Virus record (IMG/VR): IMGVR_UViG_3300042486_001501
Span: 1-35,829 of that record
Origin: a virus
DNA: 35,829 bases
Direction: 5' to 3' (one strand)
Below the pieces are notes generated by a model. It searched no databases and was not told the origin of the DNA. It saw nothing but the letters and a program-made list of their open reading frames with translations. Positions within the stretch are counted from its first letter, which is position 1; every line of letters starts with the position of its first letter. The translations under genes were made by a program, and so were the position numbers. Shown here piece by piece: positions 20,439 through 28,278 of this stretch.

Positions 20439-22247
20439 ATGGCCGCCGTGCACTCGCCCGCACTGCTGGAACAGCTGGCCGACGTCGCCCGCGCAGCCGC
20501 CGCGGCAGGTCACGGCGGCAAGTCCCGCGTGTACGAGGCCGCAGCCCAGCGCATGGGCTGCTCAGTGGCGACGCTACTCCAGCGCCTCAAGCTGGTGCGC
20601 GTTGGCGCACCTCGCAAGCGCCGCGCCGATGCGGGCGGGCATGCGCTCACTCGCGATGAAGCCGCCTTGATCGCGGCGACGGTGGAAGAGACACGACGCC
20701 TGACCGGCACCGGCGCGCTCGCGTTGGAGCACGCGGTCGAGATCCTCCGCAGCAACGGCAAGATCGCGGCCGGCCGTGTGGACACCGACACCGGCGAGTT
20801 CACGCCGCTGAGTGTGAGCGCGATCCGCCGCGCGCTGCGCCACTACAACATGCACCCGGAGCAACTGGCCGAGCCCACACCAGCCGCGCGCCTGCAGAGC
20901 CCGCACCCGAACTGGTGCTGGCAGATCGACGCATCGGTGAGCCGCCAGTTCTACCTTGCCGACGATGGCACCCGGGTGATGCCCGAGCGCGAGTTCTACC
21001 GCGGCAAGCCCGGCAACCTGGTGGCGATCAACGACTACCGCCTCTGGCGCTACGTGGTCACCGACCACGCCAGCGGCGCGCTGGAGGTGCTGTACGTGCG
21101 CGGCGCGGAGAGCAGCGCAAACGTGCTGGCCAGCTTGATCCACGCCATGACGCGCCGTGCGGACGGCACCATGCACGGCGTGCCGCGACACCTGATGGCC
21201 GACCCCGGCAGCGCCATGAAGAGCCAGGTCACGGCGAACCTGTGCGCGGCACTCGGCATCAACCTGATCATCAACGAGGTGGGCAACGCCCGCGCCAAGG
21301 GCCAGGTCGAGAACGCGCAGTACCTGTGGGAGCGCAGCTTCGAAGCGGCCCTGAAGCTGCGCGCCCCGGTGACCAGCCTGGAAGAGATCAACCGGCTGGC
21401 GGCCGAGTTCGCGCGCAACTTCAATGCCACCGCGATCCACAGTCGCACCGGAACAACGCGCCGCGATGCTTGGCTTCGCATCACTCGCGAGCAGCTGATC
21501 GAGGCGCCGAAGGTGGAGACCCTGCGCGCCTTGGCGACGACGGTGCCGGTGCCGCGCCGGGTTCGCGACTACCGCGTCAAGCACGGCGGCCGCGTGTGGG
21601 ACCTGACCGGTCTGCCGGGCGTCCTGAACGGCGCCCAGGTCGAGGTGGTGATCAACGCGCTGGACCCCACCACGCTGCGGGTTGTCGTGACCGGCGACGA
21701 CGGTCGCCCTGGCTACTACTTGGCACCTGAGATTCGCACCGGCGAGTACGGCTTCGAGCTGGGCGCAGCGACCATCGGCGAGAACTTCCGCGCGCCGCCT
21801 GAGACGCCGACCGACGCTGCCCGCAAGGAGATCGATCGTCTGGCGATGGGCGTGGCCAGCGACGCCGAGGCAGCCGCAGCGCGCAAGACGAAGCGCCTGG
21901 CCTTCGGCGGCACCGTGGACCCGCTGAAGCCGAGTCGCGAGCTGGAGGTTGTGCCGGCGCTGCCGCGCGCCTCAACGCCCAGCACGGTCGCAGCGCCCGC
22001 CGAGGTCGAGCCCGCGCCGCGGCTGCCGCAGATCAACCCTGTCTGGCAGGCGCAGGTGCTGTCGCACGAGGACATGGCCCGCGGCCTCAAGCGCCGCGTG
22101 GAAGCGCTCGGCGGGACTTGGGATGCGGCCCAGATGTACGCGCAGATGGTCCAGCGCTGGCCTGACGGCGTGATCGAGGACGAGCTCGATGCGTGCGCTA
22201 CGGCGCTGCTGCGCGGCGGCCTGCGGGTAGTTGGGGGTGCGGCATGA
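20439..22247 (+). CDS. Transposase, MuA-like (DDE recombinase)
   Basis: The 602-residue protein catalyses strand transfer of the phage ends into target DNA for both integration and replication. The start is at 20439; an in-frame ATG at 20400 lies within the upstream gene. The N-terminal 150 residues contain helix-turn-helix regions for end binding. The catalytic triad is visible: D164 (WQIDAS), D255 (MADPGS) and E291 (GQVENAQ), with D and E 35 residues apart. The stretch about 380-470 is the beta-barrel-like domain (WDLTGLPGVLNG...). The C-terminal 100 residues would contact MuB. It overlaps the ATPase gene by ATGA. The likely binding boxes are at both element ends. Confidence 0.95.
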   Translation: MAAVHSPALLEQLADVARAAAAAGHGGKSRVYEAAAQRMGCSVATLLQRLKLVRVGAPRKRRADAGGHALTRDEAALIAATVEETRRLTGTGALALEHAVEILRSNGKIAAGRVDTDTGEFTPLSVSAIRRALRHYNMHPEQLAEPTPAARLQSPHPNWCWQIDASVSRQFYLADDGTRVMPEREFYRGKPGNLVAINDYRLWRYVVTDHASGALEVLYVRGAESSANVLASLIHAMTRRADGTMHGVPRHLMADPGSAMKSQVTANLCAALGINLIINEVGNARAKGQVENAQYLWERSFEAALKLRAPVTSLEEINRLAAEFARNFNATAIHSRTGTTRRDAWLRITREQLIEAPKVETLRALATTVPVPRRVRDYRVKHGGRVWDLTGLPGVLNGAQVEVVINALDPTTLRVVVTGDDGRPGYYLAPEIRTGEYGFELGAATIGENFRAPPETPTDAARKEIDRLAMGVASDAEAAAARKTKRLAFGGTVDPLKPSRELEVVPALPRASTPSTVAAPAEVEPAPRLPQINPVWQAQVLSHEDMARGLKRRVEALGGTWDAAQMYAQMVQRWPDGVIEDELDACATALLRGGLRVVGGAA

Positions 22248-23419
22248 CCCTGCGCCTGCGCGCCGTGCTCGACGACGCCGGAATCAAGCATGCGGCCGTC
22301 GCCGATGCCTGCGGAGTGAGCAAAGCCACGCTCTCGCTGCTGCTGACTCGCGGCCAGTGGCCCCGCCGCAAAGACCTCGCCGCGCAGCTGCGCGACGGCA
22401 TCACTTCGTTCCTGGCGTCGCGCGGCCTTGCGGCCACCGACGCCTTCAAGAAGGCCCCGCCGCGCAGCAACGCGGCGGGGCCGGTTGCCCCCGCTGTAAC
22501 CCCGACTGAGACCACAAACGAGGACCCCGACATGCTACTGCGAAAGCAATCCCTCACCCCTGCGGCGCGCCAGCACTTCCAGCTGGCCCGCGACCCGTTC
22601 ACCGAGTGCCGCGAGCCGGCCGACGTGTTTCTGAGCCCCGACGCCCGCTATGTGCGCGAGGCGATGTGGAGCGTGTGTCGGCACGGAGGATTCCTGGCCG
22701 TGGTCGGCGAGAGCGGCGCCGGCAAGTCGACGCTGCGCGAAGAGCTGGTCGAGCGCATCCAGGCTGAGTCACCCGGCACGATCCTGGTGCAGCCCTACGT
22801 GCTGGCCATGGAAGACAAGGACAGCGTGGGCAAGACCCTCCGCAGCCAGCACATCGCCGAGGCGATTGTGCGGGCGGTGGCCCCCCTGGCCAAGACCATG
22901 AGCAGCCCCGAGGCGCGCTTCCGCCAGCTGCACGAAACCCTGCGCGACAGCCACCGCACCGGCGCGCGCCACGTGCTGCTGATCGAAGAAGCGCACTGCC
23001 TGCCGGTCCCGACCTTGAAGCACCTGAAGCGCTACCTCGAACTCAAGGACGGCATGAAGCCGCTGATGAGCGTGATCCTGCTGGGTCAGCCCGAGCTGGC
23101 ACTGAAGCTCAACGAGCAGGACCCGGGCGTGCGCGAGGTGGTGCAGCGGATCGAGCTGGTGCCGCTGGCACCGCTCGACCAACACCTTGAGGCCTATCTG
23201 CAGCACCGCTTTCAGCGCGCCGGAGTGAAGCTCGCCGACGTGGTCGATGCCTCGGGCCTCGAAGCGCTGCGCGCCCGACTGACGCCTGCACAGGGCCGTC
23301 AGCGCGGATCGCTGCTGTACCCGCTGGCGGTCCACAACTGCCTGGCCGCTGCAATGAACGCTGCTGCTGAGCTGGGTGCACCGAAGGTCACCAAGGGTGC
23401 GTTCGGAGGTGCGTCATGA
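22244..23419 (+). CDS. MuB-like AAA+ ATPase, target selection
   Basis: The 391-residue protein would bind DNA, select targets away from the phage itself and activate the transposase. The start at 22244 overlaps the transposase stop. The N-terminal 60 residues hold a helix-turn-helix (AVADACGVSKATLSLLL). The ATPase domain has Walker A GESGAGKST at about 155-163 and Walker B VLLIEE at about 244-249, followed by AHCL. It resembles the ExeA/TniB-type group that includes MuB proteins of B3-like phages. The helix-turn-helix plus ATPase layout is the same as in Mu B, with a longer linker (about 65-100). Confidence 0.93.
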   Translation: MTLRLRAVLDDAGIKHAAVADACGVSKATLSLLLTRGQWPRRKDLAAQLRDGITSFLASRGLAATDAFKKAPPRSNAAGPVAPAVTPTETTNEDPDMLLRKQSLTPAARQHFQLARDPFTECREPADVFLSPDARYVREAMWSVCRHGGFLAVVGESGAGKSTLREELVERIQAESPGTILVQPYVLAMEDKDSVGKTLRSQHIAEAIVRAVAPLAKTMSSPEARFRQLHETLRDSHRTGARHVLLIEEAHCLPVPTLKHLKRYLELKDGMKPLMSVILLGQPELALKLNEQDPGVREVVQRIELVPLAPLDQHLEAYLQHRFQRAGVKLADVVDASGLEALRARLTPAQGRQRGSLLYPLAVHNCLAAAMNAAAELGAPKVTKGAFGGAS

Positions 23420-23667
23420 GCGCACCGGACGTCTTCCACCCCAACTCAACCGAGTGCCCTTCCTGCAAGACCCGCTGGGACATCGTGGGTGATGTCTACA
23501 TCACTGGCCTTGTGCAGCCCGAGGATGACCTGCTGCGCCAGGCAAAGATCGGAATCGCTATTGGCTGTCCCGGCTGCGATCTGGACTTTGAGGTTTGGCT
23601 GCCGCTGAACACCTTCCAGCAGATGCAATCGGCCGACGATGGCTCGGAGGTGTGCGATGGGAACTGA
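23416..23667 (+). CDS. Small zinc-ribbon-like early protein
   Basis: The protein has 83 residues and starts in an ATGA overlap with the ATPase gene. Two CxxC pairs, C14/C17 (ECPSCK) and C51/C54 (GCPGCD), are spaced as in a zinc ribbon. Between them lies 'WDIVGDVYITG'. No family is recognised. It may bind nucleic acid or a protein partner. It is the first of several small uncharacterised genes between the ATPase and DUF3164. Confidence 0.65.
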   Translation: MSAPDVFHPNSTECPSCKTRWDIVGDVYITGLVQPEDDLLRQAKIGIAIGCPGCDLDFEVWLPLNTFQQMQSADDGSEVCDGN

Positions 23668-24073
23668 CACGCACATCCCGCTGACTGATTCACCCCCGAC
23701 CGAAGCCGAGCGCACGCGCCTGCTGGGTCTGCTCGATGAGCTTGCCGGCGTCTTGGGCATGCCTTCTGACTGGGGCACCGGCACGCGCATTGCGCAGTTC
23801 GGATTCGACGTGCTGCGCCTGCGGTTCCTGCTGCGCAGTGCCTCCACGGTGCAGGACATGGATGCCGAAGAGGCGCGCATCAACGCGATGATCGAAGCCG
23901 CGGCAAGCGCGCAGGGCGCGATCGCAGCGGACGAGAGCATCACGGCGCAGGTTCGGTTGTCGCTGCTCGGGATGCTCGCTGAGAGTGCCGATGAGCTGTG
24001 CGGCGTCATCGTTCGGCAGCAGGGTCAAGCCGCGCTGCATCTGAGTCAGGCTGCGCCGGGCGGTGCCGCATGA
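23657..24073 (+). CDS. Early protein of unknown function, helical
   Basis: The protein has 138 residues with the start at 23657, overlapping the preceding gene by 11 bases; the ATG at 23639 is rejected as it lies deeper in that gene. It is almost all helix: 'TEAERTRLLGLLDELAGVLG', 'DVLRLRFLLRSASTVQDMDAEEARINAMIEAAASAQG' and 'VRLSLLGMLAESADELCGVIV'. There is no membrane segment. It is coupled to the next gene by ATGA. Its function is unknown. Confidence 0.6.
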   Translation: MGTDTHIPLTDSPPTEAERTRLLGLLDELAGVLGMPSDWGTGTRIAQFGFDVLRLRFLLRSASTVQDMDAEEARINAMIEAAASAQGAIAADESITAQVRLSLLGMLAESADELCGVIVRQQGQAALHLSQAAPGGAA

Positions 24074-24372
24074 GCGCCGTGATGGAGGCCGCCACCGACG
24101 CACCGCTCGACCCGTGGAACGAAGCGTTCCGCCGCGGATGCGCAGCAGCGCTGTCCGCTGTGTACGCCGCGCAGGACGTCGGCAGTTCGGTGCTCGGCAT
24201 CGACATCACGGGCCCGAACCCGCGCGTGCTGATATCGCCGCCCGCACAGCCGAGCCTGCTGCCCGGCGCCATGCGCAAGCGCGAGAGCCGCGGCGGATGC
24301 ATGCGAGTGCTGATGGTCGCCGTTCGCCATGGCGCCTTGATCGAGTGGGAAATCACTCGGGAGGTGCGGTGA
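24070..24372 (+). CDS. Early protein of unknown function
   Basis: The protein has 100 residues with an ATGA start. The N-terminal helix 'WNEAFRRGCAAALSAVYAAQ' is followed by beta-prone 'VLGIDITGPNPRVLIS' and a final 'RVLMVAVRHGALIEWEITREV'. No known domain is seen. It overlaps the next start by one base (TGATG). Confidence 0.6.
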   Translation: MSAVMEAATDAPLDPWNEAFRRGCAAALSAVYAAQDVGSSVLGIDITGPNPRVLISPPAQPSLLPGAMRKRESRGGCMRVLMVAVRHGALIEWEITREVR

Positions 24373-24569
24373 TGCGTGGGCCAGCTCAAGAGCACCGCCG
24401 GCTCACCGCGATGCGCGTCGCGCTGTGGTGCGCAGCTCAGCCGCGTTGCCCTACACCGCAGCAGATCGCTAAGCACTTCCGCATGAAGTTGATGACTGCG
24501 CGTGAGCACCGCAGCGACTTCCTCACCGCTCGCACTCCGCCGGCGCCTGGGGAGTTGCCGCATGGATGA
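24372..24569 (+). CDS. Small HTH-like early protein
   Basis: The protein has 65 residues. 'RVALWCAAQPRCPTPQQIAKHFRMKLMTAREHRSDFL' has the shape of a helix-turn-helix, with the likely recognition helix at about 43-53. It starts with ATG overlapping the previous stop. It could be a small DNA-binding protein; the target is unknown. Confidence 0.6.
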   Translation: MRGPAQEHRRLTAMRVALWCAAQPRCPTPQQIAKHFRMKLMTAREHRSDFLTARTPPAPGELPHG

Positions 24570-24708
24570 GGACGAGATTCCGCGGCCGTGGCTCGCGTGT
24601 GTTGAAAACGCTTTCTACGACATCTTTCGCAACCAGTACGAAGCCGAGCAGGACGAGGCCGACAGGCGCGCTGCGGCGGCAAAACAGGAGCAACCCGATG
24701 AGCGATGA
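24562..24708 (+). CDS. 48-residue acidic early protein
   Basis: The start at 24562 overlaps the preceding gene by 8 bases, and the gene overlaps DUF3164 by 11. The sequence is 'DEDEIPRPWLACVENAFYDIFRNQYEAEQDEADRRAAAAK', acidic and helical. No domain is known. It is accepted because of position and coupling, with modest certainty. Confidence 0.5.
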   Translation: MDEDEIPRPWLACVENAFYDIFRNQYEAEQDEADRRAAAAKQEQPDER

Positions 24709-25318
24709 ATCCATTCCCGCAGGCTACCGTCGCGACACCCAGGGCCGCCTGGTGCCGGAGAGCCAGATTCGCCCCATCGACCTGGCTCGCGACGAGCTGG
24801 TGCAGGCGCTGGTGCGTGACGCACTGCCGCTGCGCGACCAGCTGCTCGACTACCGCACACGCGCGTTCGCTGACATTCAGGCCTTCATCGAGCTGAGCGC
24901 TGAGCAGTACAACGCGAAGGTCGGCGGCGCGAAAGGCAACGTGACCCTGCTCAGCTACGACGGCGAGTACAAGGTGCAGCGCGCGATTGCTGAGAGCATC
25001 GTCTTCGACGAGCGCCTGCAGGCGGCCAAGGCCCTCATCGATGAGTGCCTGCGCGAGTGGACGCAGGACGCGCGCGCAGAGATTGCCACCCTGGTGCAGG
25101 ACGCCTTCCGCGTCGATGGCAGCGGCAACATCCGCACCGGCAGCGTGCTGGGGCTTCGTCGGCTGGCGATCGACGATCACCGCTGGCAGGAGGCCATGCG
25201 CGCGATCGGCGAGGCTGTGCAGGTCGTCGGCAGCAAGACCTACCTGCGGCTCTACAAGCGGACCGCGACCGGCGCCTATCAGCCGATCAGCCTCGATATC
25301 GCGGCGGTGGTGCCATGA
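24698..25318 (+). CDS. DUF3164 family early protein
   Basis: The protein has 206 residues with the start at 24698. It matches DUF3164: 'IPAGYRRDTQGRLVPESQIRPIDLARDELVQALV', then 'LSAEQYNAKVGGAKGNVTLLSYDGEYKVQRAI', then 'FDERLQAAKALIDECLREWT' and the C-terminal 'RWQEAMRAIGEAVQVVGSKTYLRLYKR'. This family is nearly always present in the early region of Mu-like phages. No biochemical role is established that I know of. It overlaps the following gene by ATGA. Confidence 0.9.
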   Translation: MSDESIPAGYRRDTQGRLVPESQIRPIDLARDELVQALVRDALPLRDQLLDYRTRAFADIQAFIELSAEQYNAKVGGAKGNVTLLSYDGEYKVQRAIAESIVFDERLQAAKALIDECLREWTQDARAEIATLVQDAFRVDGSGNIRTGSVLGLRRLAIDDHRWQEAMRAIGEAVQVVGSKTYLRLYKRTATGAYQPISLDIAAVVP

Positions 25319-25536
25319 ACTCGCGTAGCGCAGCAAGGCTACGGGAGCGGGCCGCCAAAGCGGTCATCAAGAAGGCTTGCGCCGCGGCAGAAGCGGTCGA
25401 AGCCTACACGCGCGCATGCATCGCTTGTGCTGACGGCACAGGCCCGAGCGGCCCGGATGATGACCGCTATGCGCTCGTCAGAAGGTTGCGCGAGTACTCG
25501 GCATTCCTTGAGCGCAAGTACGGGGCGCCAGCATGA
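25315..25536 (+). CDS. Small early protein of unknown function
   Basis: The protein has 73 residues with an ATGA start and an ATGA end. It is basic at the N-terminus (RSAARLRERAAKAVIKKACAAAEAVEAYTRACIAC) and mostly helical. No domain is recognised. Confidence 0.55.
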   Translation: MNSRSAARLRERAAKAVIKKACAAAEAVEAYTRACIACADGTGPSGPDDDRYALVRRLREYSAFLERKYGAPA

Positions 25537-26132
25537 GCCGCCCCGAAGCCGAGCGCCGCCGCAAGCAGCTGGCGGCAATCCACGCCGCGAAGCGGACGCT
25601 GGACATGGACAACGACACCTATCGGGCGCTGCTTGAGCGTGTGAGTGCGACCGCAGGCCCGGCGGTGCGCAGCGCGGGCCAACTCGACCCTGGGCAGATC
25701 TACGCGGTGCTGGAGGAGTTGAAGCGCCTCGGCGGACTCAAACCGTCGCCGAAGACGAAGGGCAAGCCCGCGAACTTCGAGCAGCTGCCCGAGATGATCA
25801 CGAAGGTCGAGGCCTTGCTTGCGGACATGAAGCTGCCCTGGTCGTATGCGGACGCGATCGCCATGCGCCAGTTCCGGATCCAGCGCGTCGCGTGGTGCCG
25901 GAAGGAGGACCAGCTGCGCGCGATCATTGCGGCGCTGCACGTCGAGCAGGAGAAGCGCGAGCTGCTCCGCGATATCGAGGCGACGTGCGCTCGACTGGAA
26001 ACGAACCTGGAGGGTATCGAGCAGCGGTACCGGCTCGGCTCGCCGCGTTGGCGCCGAAACCGCGACTCGCTACGGTCGGTACGCGACGCGCTCGCCAGGG
26101 ACTTCCCGCATGCGGAGGCCACTGTCGAATGA
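25533..26132 (+). CDS. GemA / Mu gp16-like regulatory protein
   Basis: The 199-residue protein has the family hallmarks: 'QLAAIHAAKRTLDMDNDTYRALLERVSA', then 'VLEELKRLGG', and in the middle 'LPWSYADAIAMRQFRIQRVAWCRKEDQLRAIIAALHVEQ'. The last 50 residues are a charged helical extension. In Mu, GemA influences host gene expression and DNA supercoiling, and in relatives gp16 lies just before mor, as here. Its exact role is not settled. It overlaps both neighbours by ATGA. Confidence 0.88.
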   Translation: MSRPEAERRRKQLAAIHAAKRTLDMDNDTYRALLERVSATAGPAVRSAGQLDPGQIYAVLEELKRLGGLKPSPKTKGKPANFEQLPEMITKVEALLADMKLPWSYADAIAMRQFRIQRVAWCRKEDQLRAIIAALHVEQEKRELLRDIEATCARLETNLEGIEQRYRLGSPRWRRNRDSLRSVRDALARDFPHAEATVE

Positions 26133-26686
26133 GCGTCCGCCTCACATGCCCCGCGTGCGGCTGCCAGGGTGATGCCGAGGCCTTCCTCGCCGAAGACGAG
26201 GGCAAGCGCCTTGCGGCCCGCTTCGCTGCGATGGAGCCGATCCTGGGCCGCGCGGTGCTGGGCTACCTGCGGCTGTTCAAGCCGCCAAAGCAGGCCCTGC
26301 GCCTGGCGCGCGCGGCGAAGCTGGTCGAGGAGCTGGTCGAGCTGATCGAGCCCGGCACGGTCTGCCGTGACGAGCGCAGCGGCGCGCGCCGCGCAGCACC
26401 GCAAGCGCTGTGGGCGGCAGGCATGGAGCAGATGCTGGCCAGCCCGCCCAGCGGCCTGCCGCTGGCGAACCACCACTACCTGCGCGCGGTGGTTTGGGGG
26501 CTTGCGGACGAGGCCGCCGCAGCAGCTGAGCGCAAGGTCGAGGAAGACCGCAAGGCCGGGCGCCACCGTGCGCCGACGAAGGCGGAGCCCGAGGACAAAG
26601 CCGCGGCGCGGCGCGCGTTCGCACGCCAGATGGTGGACCTGGGCACCTGGACACAGGAGCAGGCCGATGAATACCTCCAAGGCTGA
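26129..26686 (+). CDS. Early phage protein with N-terminal CPACGC
   Basis: The protein has 185 residues. It starts 'RLTCPACGCQGDAEAFLAEDEGKRLAARFAAM', then 'YLRLFKPPKQALRLARAAKLVEELVELIEPG'. A charged C-terminal part with 'AFARQMVDLGTWTQEQADEYL' follows. I recall this arrangement from replication-region proteins of phages, but the function is not known. The three cysteines near the start could bind zinc. It overlaps Mor by 20 bases. Confidence 0.65.
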   Translation: MSVRLTCPACGCQGDAEAFLAEDEGKRLAARFAAMEPILGRAVLGYLRLFKPPKQALRLARAAKLVEELVELIEPGTVCRDERSGARRAAPQALWAAGMEQMLASPPSGLPLANHHYLRAVVWGLADEAAAAAERKVEEDRKAGRHRAPTKAEPEDKAAARRAFARQMVDLGTWTQEQADEYLQG

Positions 26687-27098
26687 GCAGCCCGAGCTGT
26701 TCGACGCGTTGACCTGCGACCCGCTCGACTTGATCGAGCGCGGCGGCGATGCGCTGTCGGACATTAGCCGCTGGCCGCAACGTCTGCGCGAGCTGTTCGA
26801 CATCGAGTACCGCTATTCGCTGCGCTCGATGCCCGAGGCGCAGGCGGCCGCGGATGCGGCTGCGCGCACGCTGCTGATCGCGGACTATCTGGGTGGCAGC
26901 GCGCTCTATCTTCCGCGTGGCGACGCACTGCGCAAGGCCGTACGCGATGCCACGATCTACGCACGCTTCAGTCGCGCGTCGAACATGGATGCGCTGGCCC
27001 GGGAGTTCGGAGTCACCACGCCTCACCTGTACGAGATCGTCGCCCGCGAGAAGGCGAGGCATATCGCCAAGAGGCAGGGGCGATTGTTCGCGGAGTAG
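26667..27098 (+). CDS. mor: Mor/C-family transcription activator
   Basis: The 143-residue protein has the Mor core: 'YLGGSALYLPRGDALRKAVRDATIYARF' at about 74-101. A helix-turn-helix follows, 'SNMDALAREFGVTTPHLYEIVAREKARH' (104-132). In Mu, Mor binds a dyad upstream of the middle promoter as a dimer and recruits RNA polymerase. Here it is the last early gene, followed by a terminator. I see no second Mor/C homologue in the window, so this one probably switches on both late operons through the dyads at 14833-14850 and 27150-27167. Confidence 0.9.
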   Translation: MNTSKAEQPELFDALTCDPLDLIERGGDALSDISRWPQRLRELFDIEYRYSLRSMPEAQAAADAAARTLLIADYLGGSALYLPRGDALRKAVRDATIYARFSRASNMDALAREFGVTTPHLYEIVAREKARHIAKRQGRLFAE

Positions 27099-27121
27099 CC
27101 CGCTGCTAGAGTCCACCCCCG

Positions 27122-27146
27122 AAAGGCCCGCCATGCGCGGGCCTTT
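27122..27146 (+). terminator. Terminator of the early operon
   Basis: AAAGGCCCGC pairs perfectly with GCGGGCCTTT around a 5-base loop. It starts 24 bases after the Mor stop and 4 bases before the late dyad. The A's and T's flanking the stem allow it to work in either direction. Confidence 0.85.
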
Positions 27147-27149
27147 GTC

Positions 27150-27167
27150 GTTTCAGCGCCCTGAAAC
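27150..27167 (+). promoter_or_regulatory. Mor-box-like dyad, rightward late promoter
   Basis: GTTTCAG-CGCC-CTGAAAC is identical to the dyad at 14833-14850 and continues with the same CTCA-(A/G)-CGCG towards the operon. A weak TCTGAT begins 26 bases after it. It stands between the early terminator and the holin gene, 110 bases upstream of that start. Confidence 0.7.
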
Positions 27168-27277
27168 TCAGCGCGCTTCACCCGCCGCGCACTCTGATCG
27201 CGCCAGCGCGTGCTGGCTCCTCGTTGGACCGGGGCGGCGGGTGTCGGGCTCGCCGCCCCAATTCTCGGAGTGCGGCG

Positions 27278-27583
27278 ATGCAGACGACTGATTCCACCAC
27301 GCGCGCGCGGCGCGCGTTCGACAAACTGACCAGCCAGCCCGTGCTGCTGGTCGCGATCGCCACCTTCGCGGTGGTGCTGTTCCTGAACCCCATGAAGCTG
27401 GGCCTGATGCTCTACGGCATCGCCAAGCTCACCGCGTTCGCCTTCGCAGGCGACTGGGTCGACAGCCGCATCTTCAAGCGTGCCCAGCCCGAGCAGCTCG
27501 ACGGCATCGCCCAGGGCACCGCGTGGAAGCGCAAGGGCTTGATCGTGGCGGCGGCGATCATCGCTGGGGCGCTGGTGCCCTGA
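27278..27583 (+). CDS. Putative holin
   Basis: The protein has 101 residues with the start at 27278 (GGAG upstream). Hydrophobic stretches lie at about residues 21-36 (VLLVAIATFAVVLFLN), 39-56 (MKLGLMLYGIAKLTAFAF) and 88-101 (GLIVAAAIIAGALVP), with charged parts between. Size, membrane layout and position just before the transglycosylase fit a holin that opens the inner membrane for the lytic enzyme. It starts the rightward late operon. The family cannot be named from the sequence. Confidence 0.7.
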   Translation: MQTTDSTTRARRAFDKLTSQPVLLVAIATFAVVLFLNPMKLGLMLYGIAKLTAFAFAGDWVDSRIFKRAQPEQLDGIAQGTAWKRKGLIVAAAIIAGALVP

Positions 27584-28278
27584 TGAATGGACACCGCCTT
27601 CTCGTGCTTCTGCTGGCCGCCTTTCTCCTGGCGGCCGCCGGTGGTGTACGTGCACTGTCCGCCCAGGAGTCCGCTGCGGGAGCTGCTGCACAGCATCTGC
27701 CGCGTGTCGACGCCGCGGCCGTGGCTGCGGTTCGCATCCCATCCGCCAGCGTGGGCTATCGCCTGCAGGTGGAGCGTGCTGCCGCTGAATACTTCGGCCT
27801 GCAGGCGAGTCCGGCGCGGCACGCGGCACAGATCCACCAGGAGTCGGCGTGGCGCCCGACAGCGGCCAGCGCCTACGCCCAAGGTCTCGCTCAGTTCACA
27901 CCCGCCACGGCGAGGTGGCTGCCCGAGGTCTGCCCGGAGCTGTGGGGCTTCGACCCCTGGGACCCGTCGCAGTCGATCCGCGCAGCCGCTTGCTACAACC
28001 GGTGGCTGTACAACCAGGTGACCGCTGCCAGCGAGTGTGATCGCTGGGCCTTCGCCCTGTCCGCCTACAACGGCGGCCTGGGCTGGGTGCGTCGTGACCG
28101 AACGCTAGCGTCGGCTTCGGGGGCCGATCCTGCTCGCTGGTTCGGTCACGTGGAGGCCCACTCGCGACGCGCGAAGTGGGCCATCCGCGAGAACCGCGAC
28201 TACGTGCGCCGAATCCTGCTGGCGCTGGAGCCGGCCTACATCCGTGCGGGCTGGGACGGTGCCCCCGCATGTCCGTGA
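27583..28278 (+). CDS. Lytic transglycosylase endolysin (SLT domain)
   Basis: The 231-residue protein cleaves the glycan strands of peptidoglycan for lysis. It has an N-terminal signal or anchor (RLLVLLLAAFLLAAAGGVRA, residues 5-24), so it may be exported by Sec and released as a signal-anchor type endolysin. The SLT fold is seen in 'IHQESAWRP' with catalytic E87, then 'YAQGLAQFTPATARW', and later 'WAFALSAYNGGLGWV' and the final 'ENRDYVRRIL'. It overlaps the holin by one base and the spanin gene by 10. Confidence 0.9.
   Translation: MNGHRLLVLLLAAFLLAAAGGVRALSAQESAAGAAAQHLPRVDAAAVAAVRIPSASVGYRLQVERAAAEYFGLQASPARHAAQIHQESAWRPTAASAYAQGLAQFTPATARWLPEVCPELWGFDPWDPSQSIRAAACYNRWLYNQVTAASECDRWAFALSAYNGGLGWVRRDRTLASASGADPARWFGHVEAHSRRAKWAIRENRDYVRRILLALEPAYIRAGWDGAPACP

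Noticed and set aside
20574-21584. Long minus-strand open frame opposite the transposase
   Set aside because: Its composition is that of a complement of a GC-rich gene, and the plus strand has the full DDE transposase.
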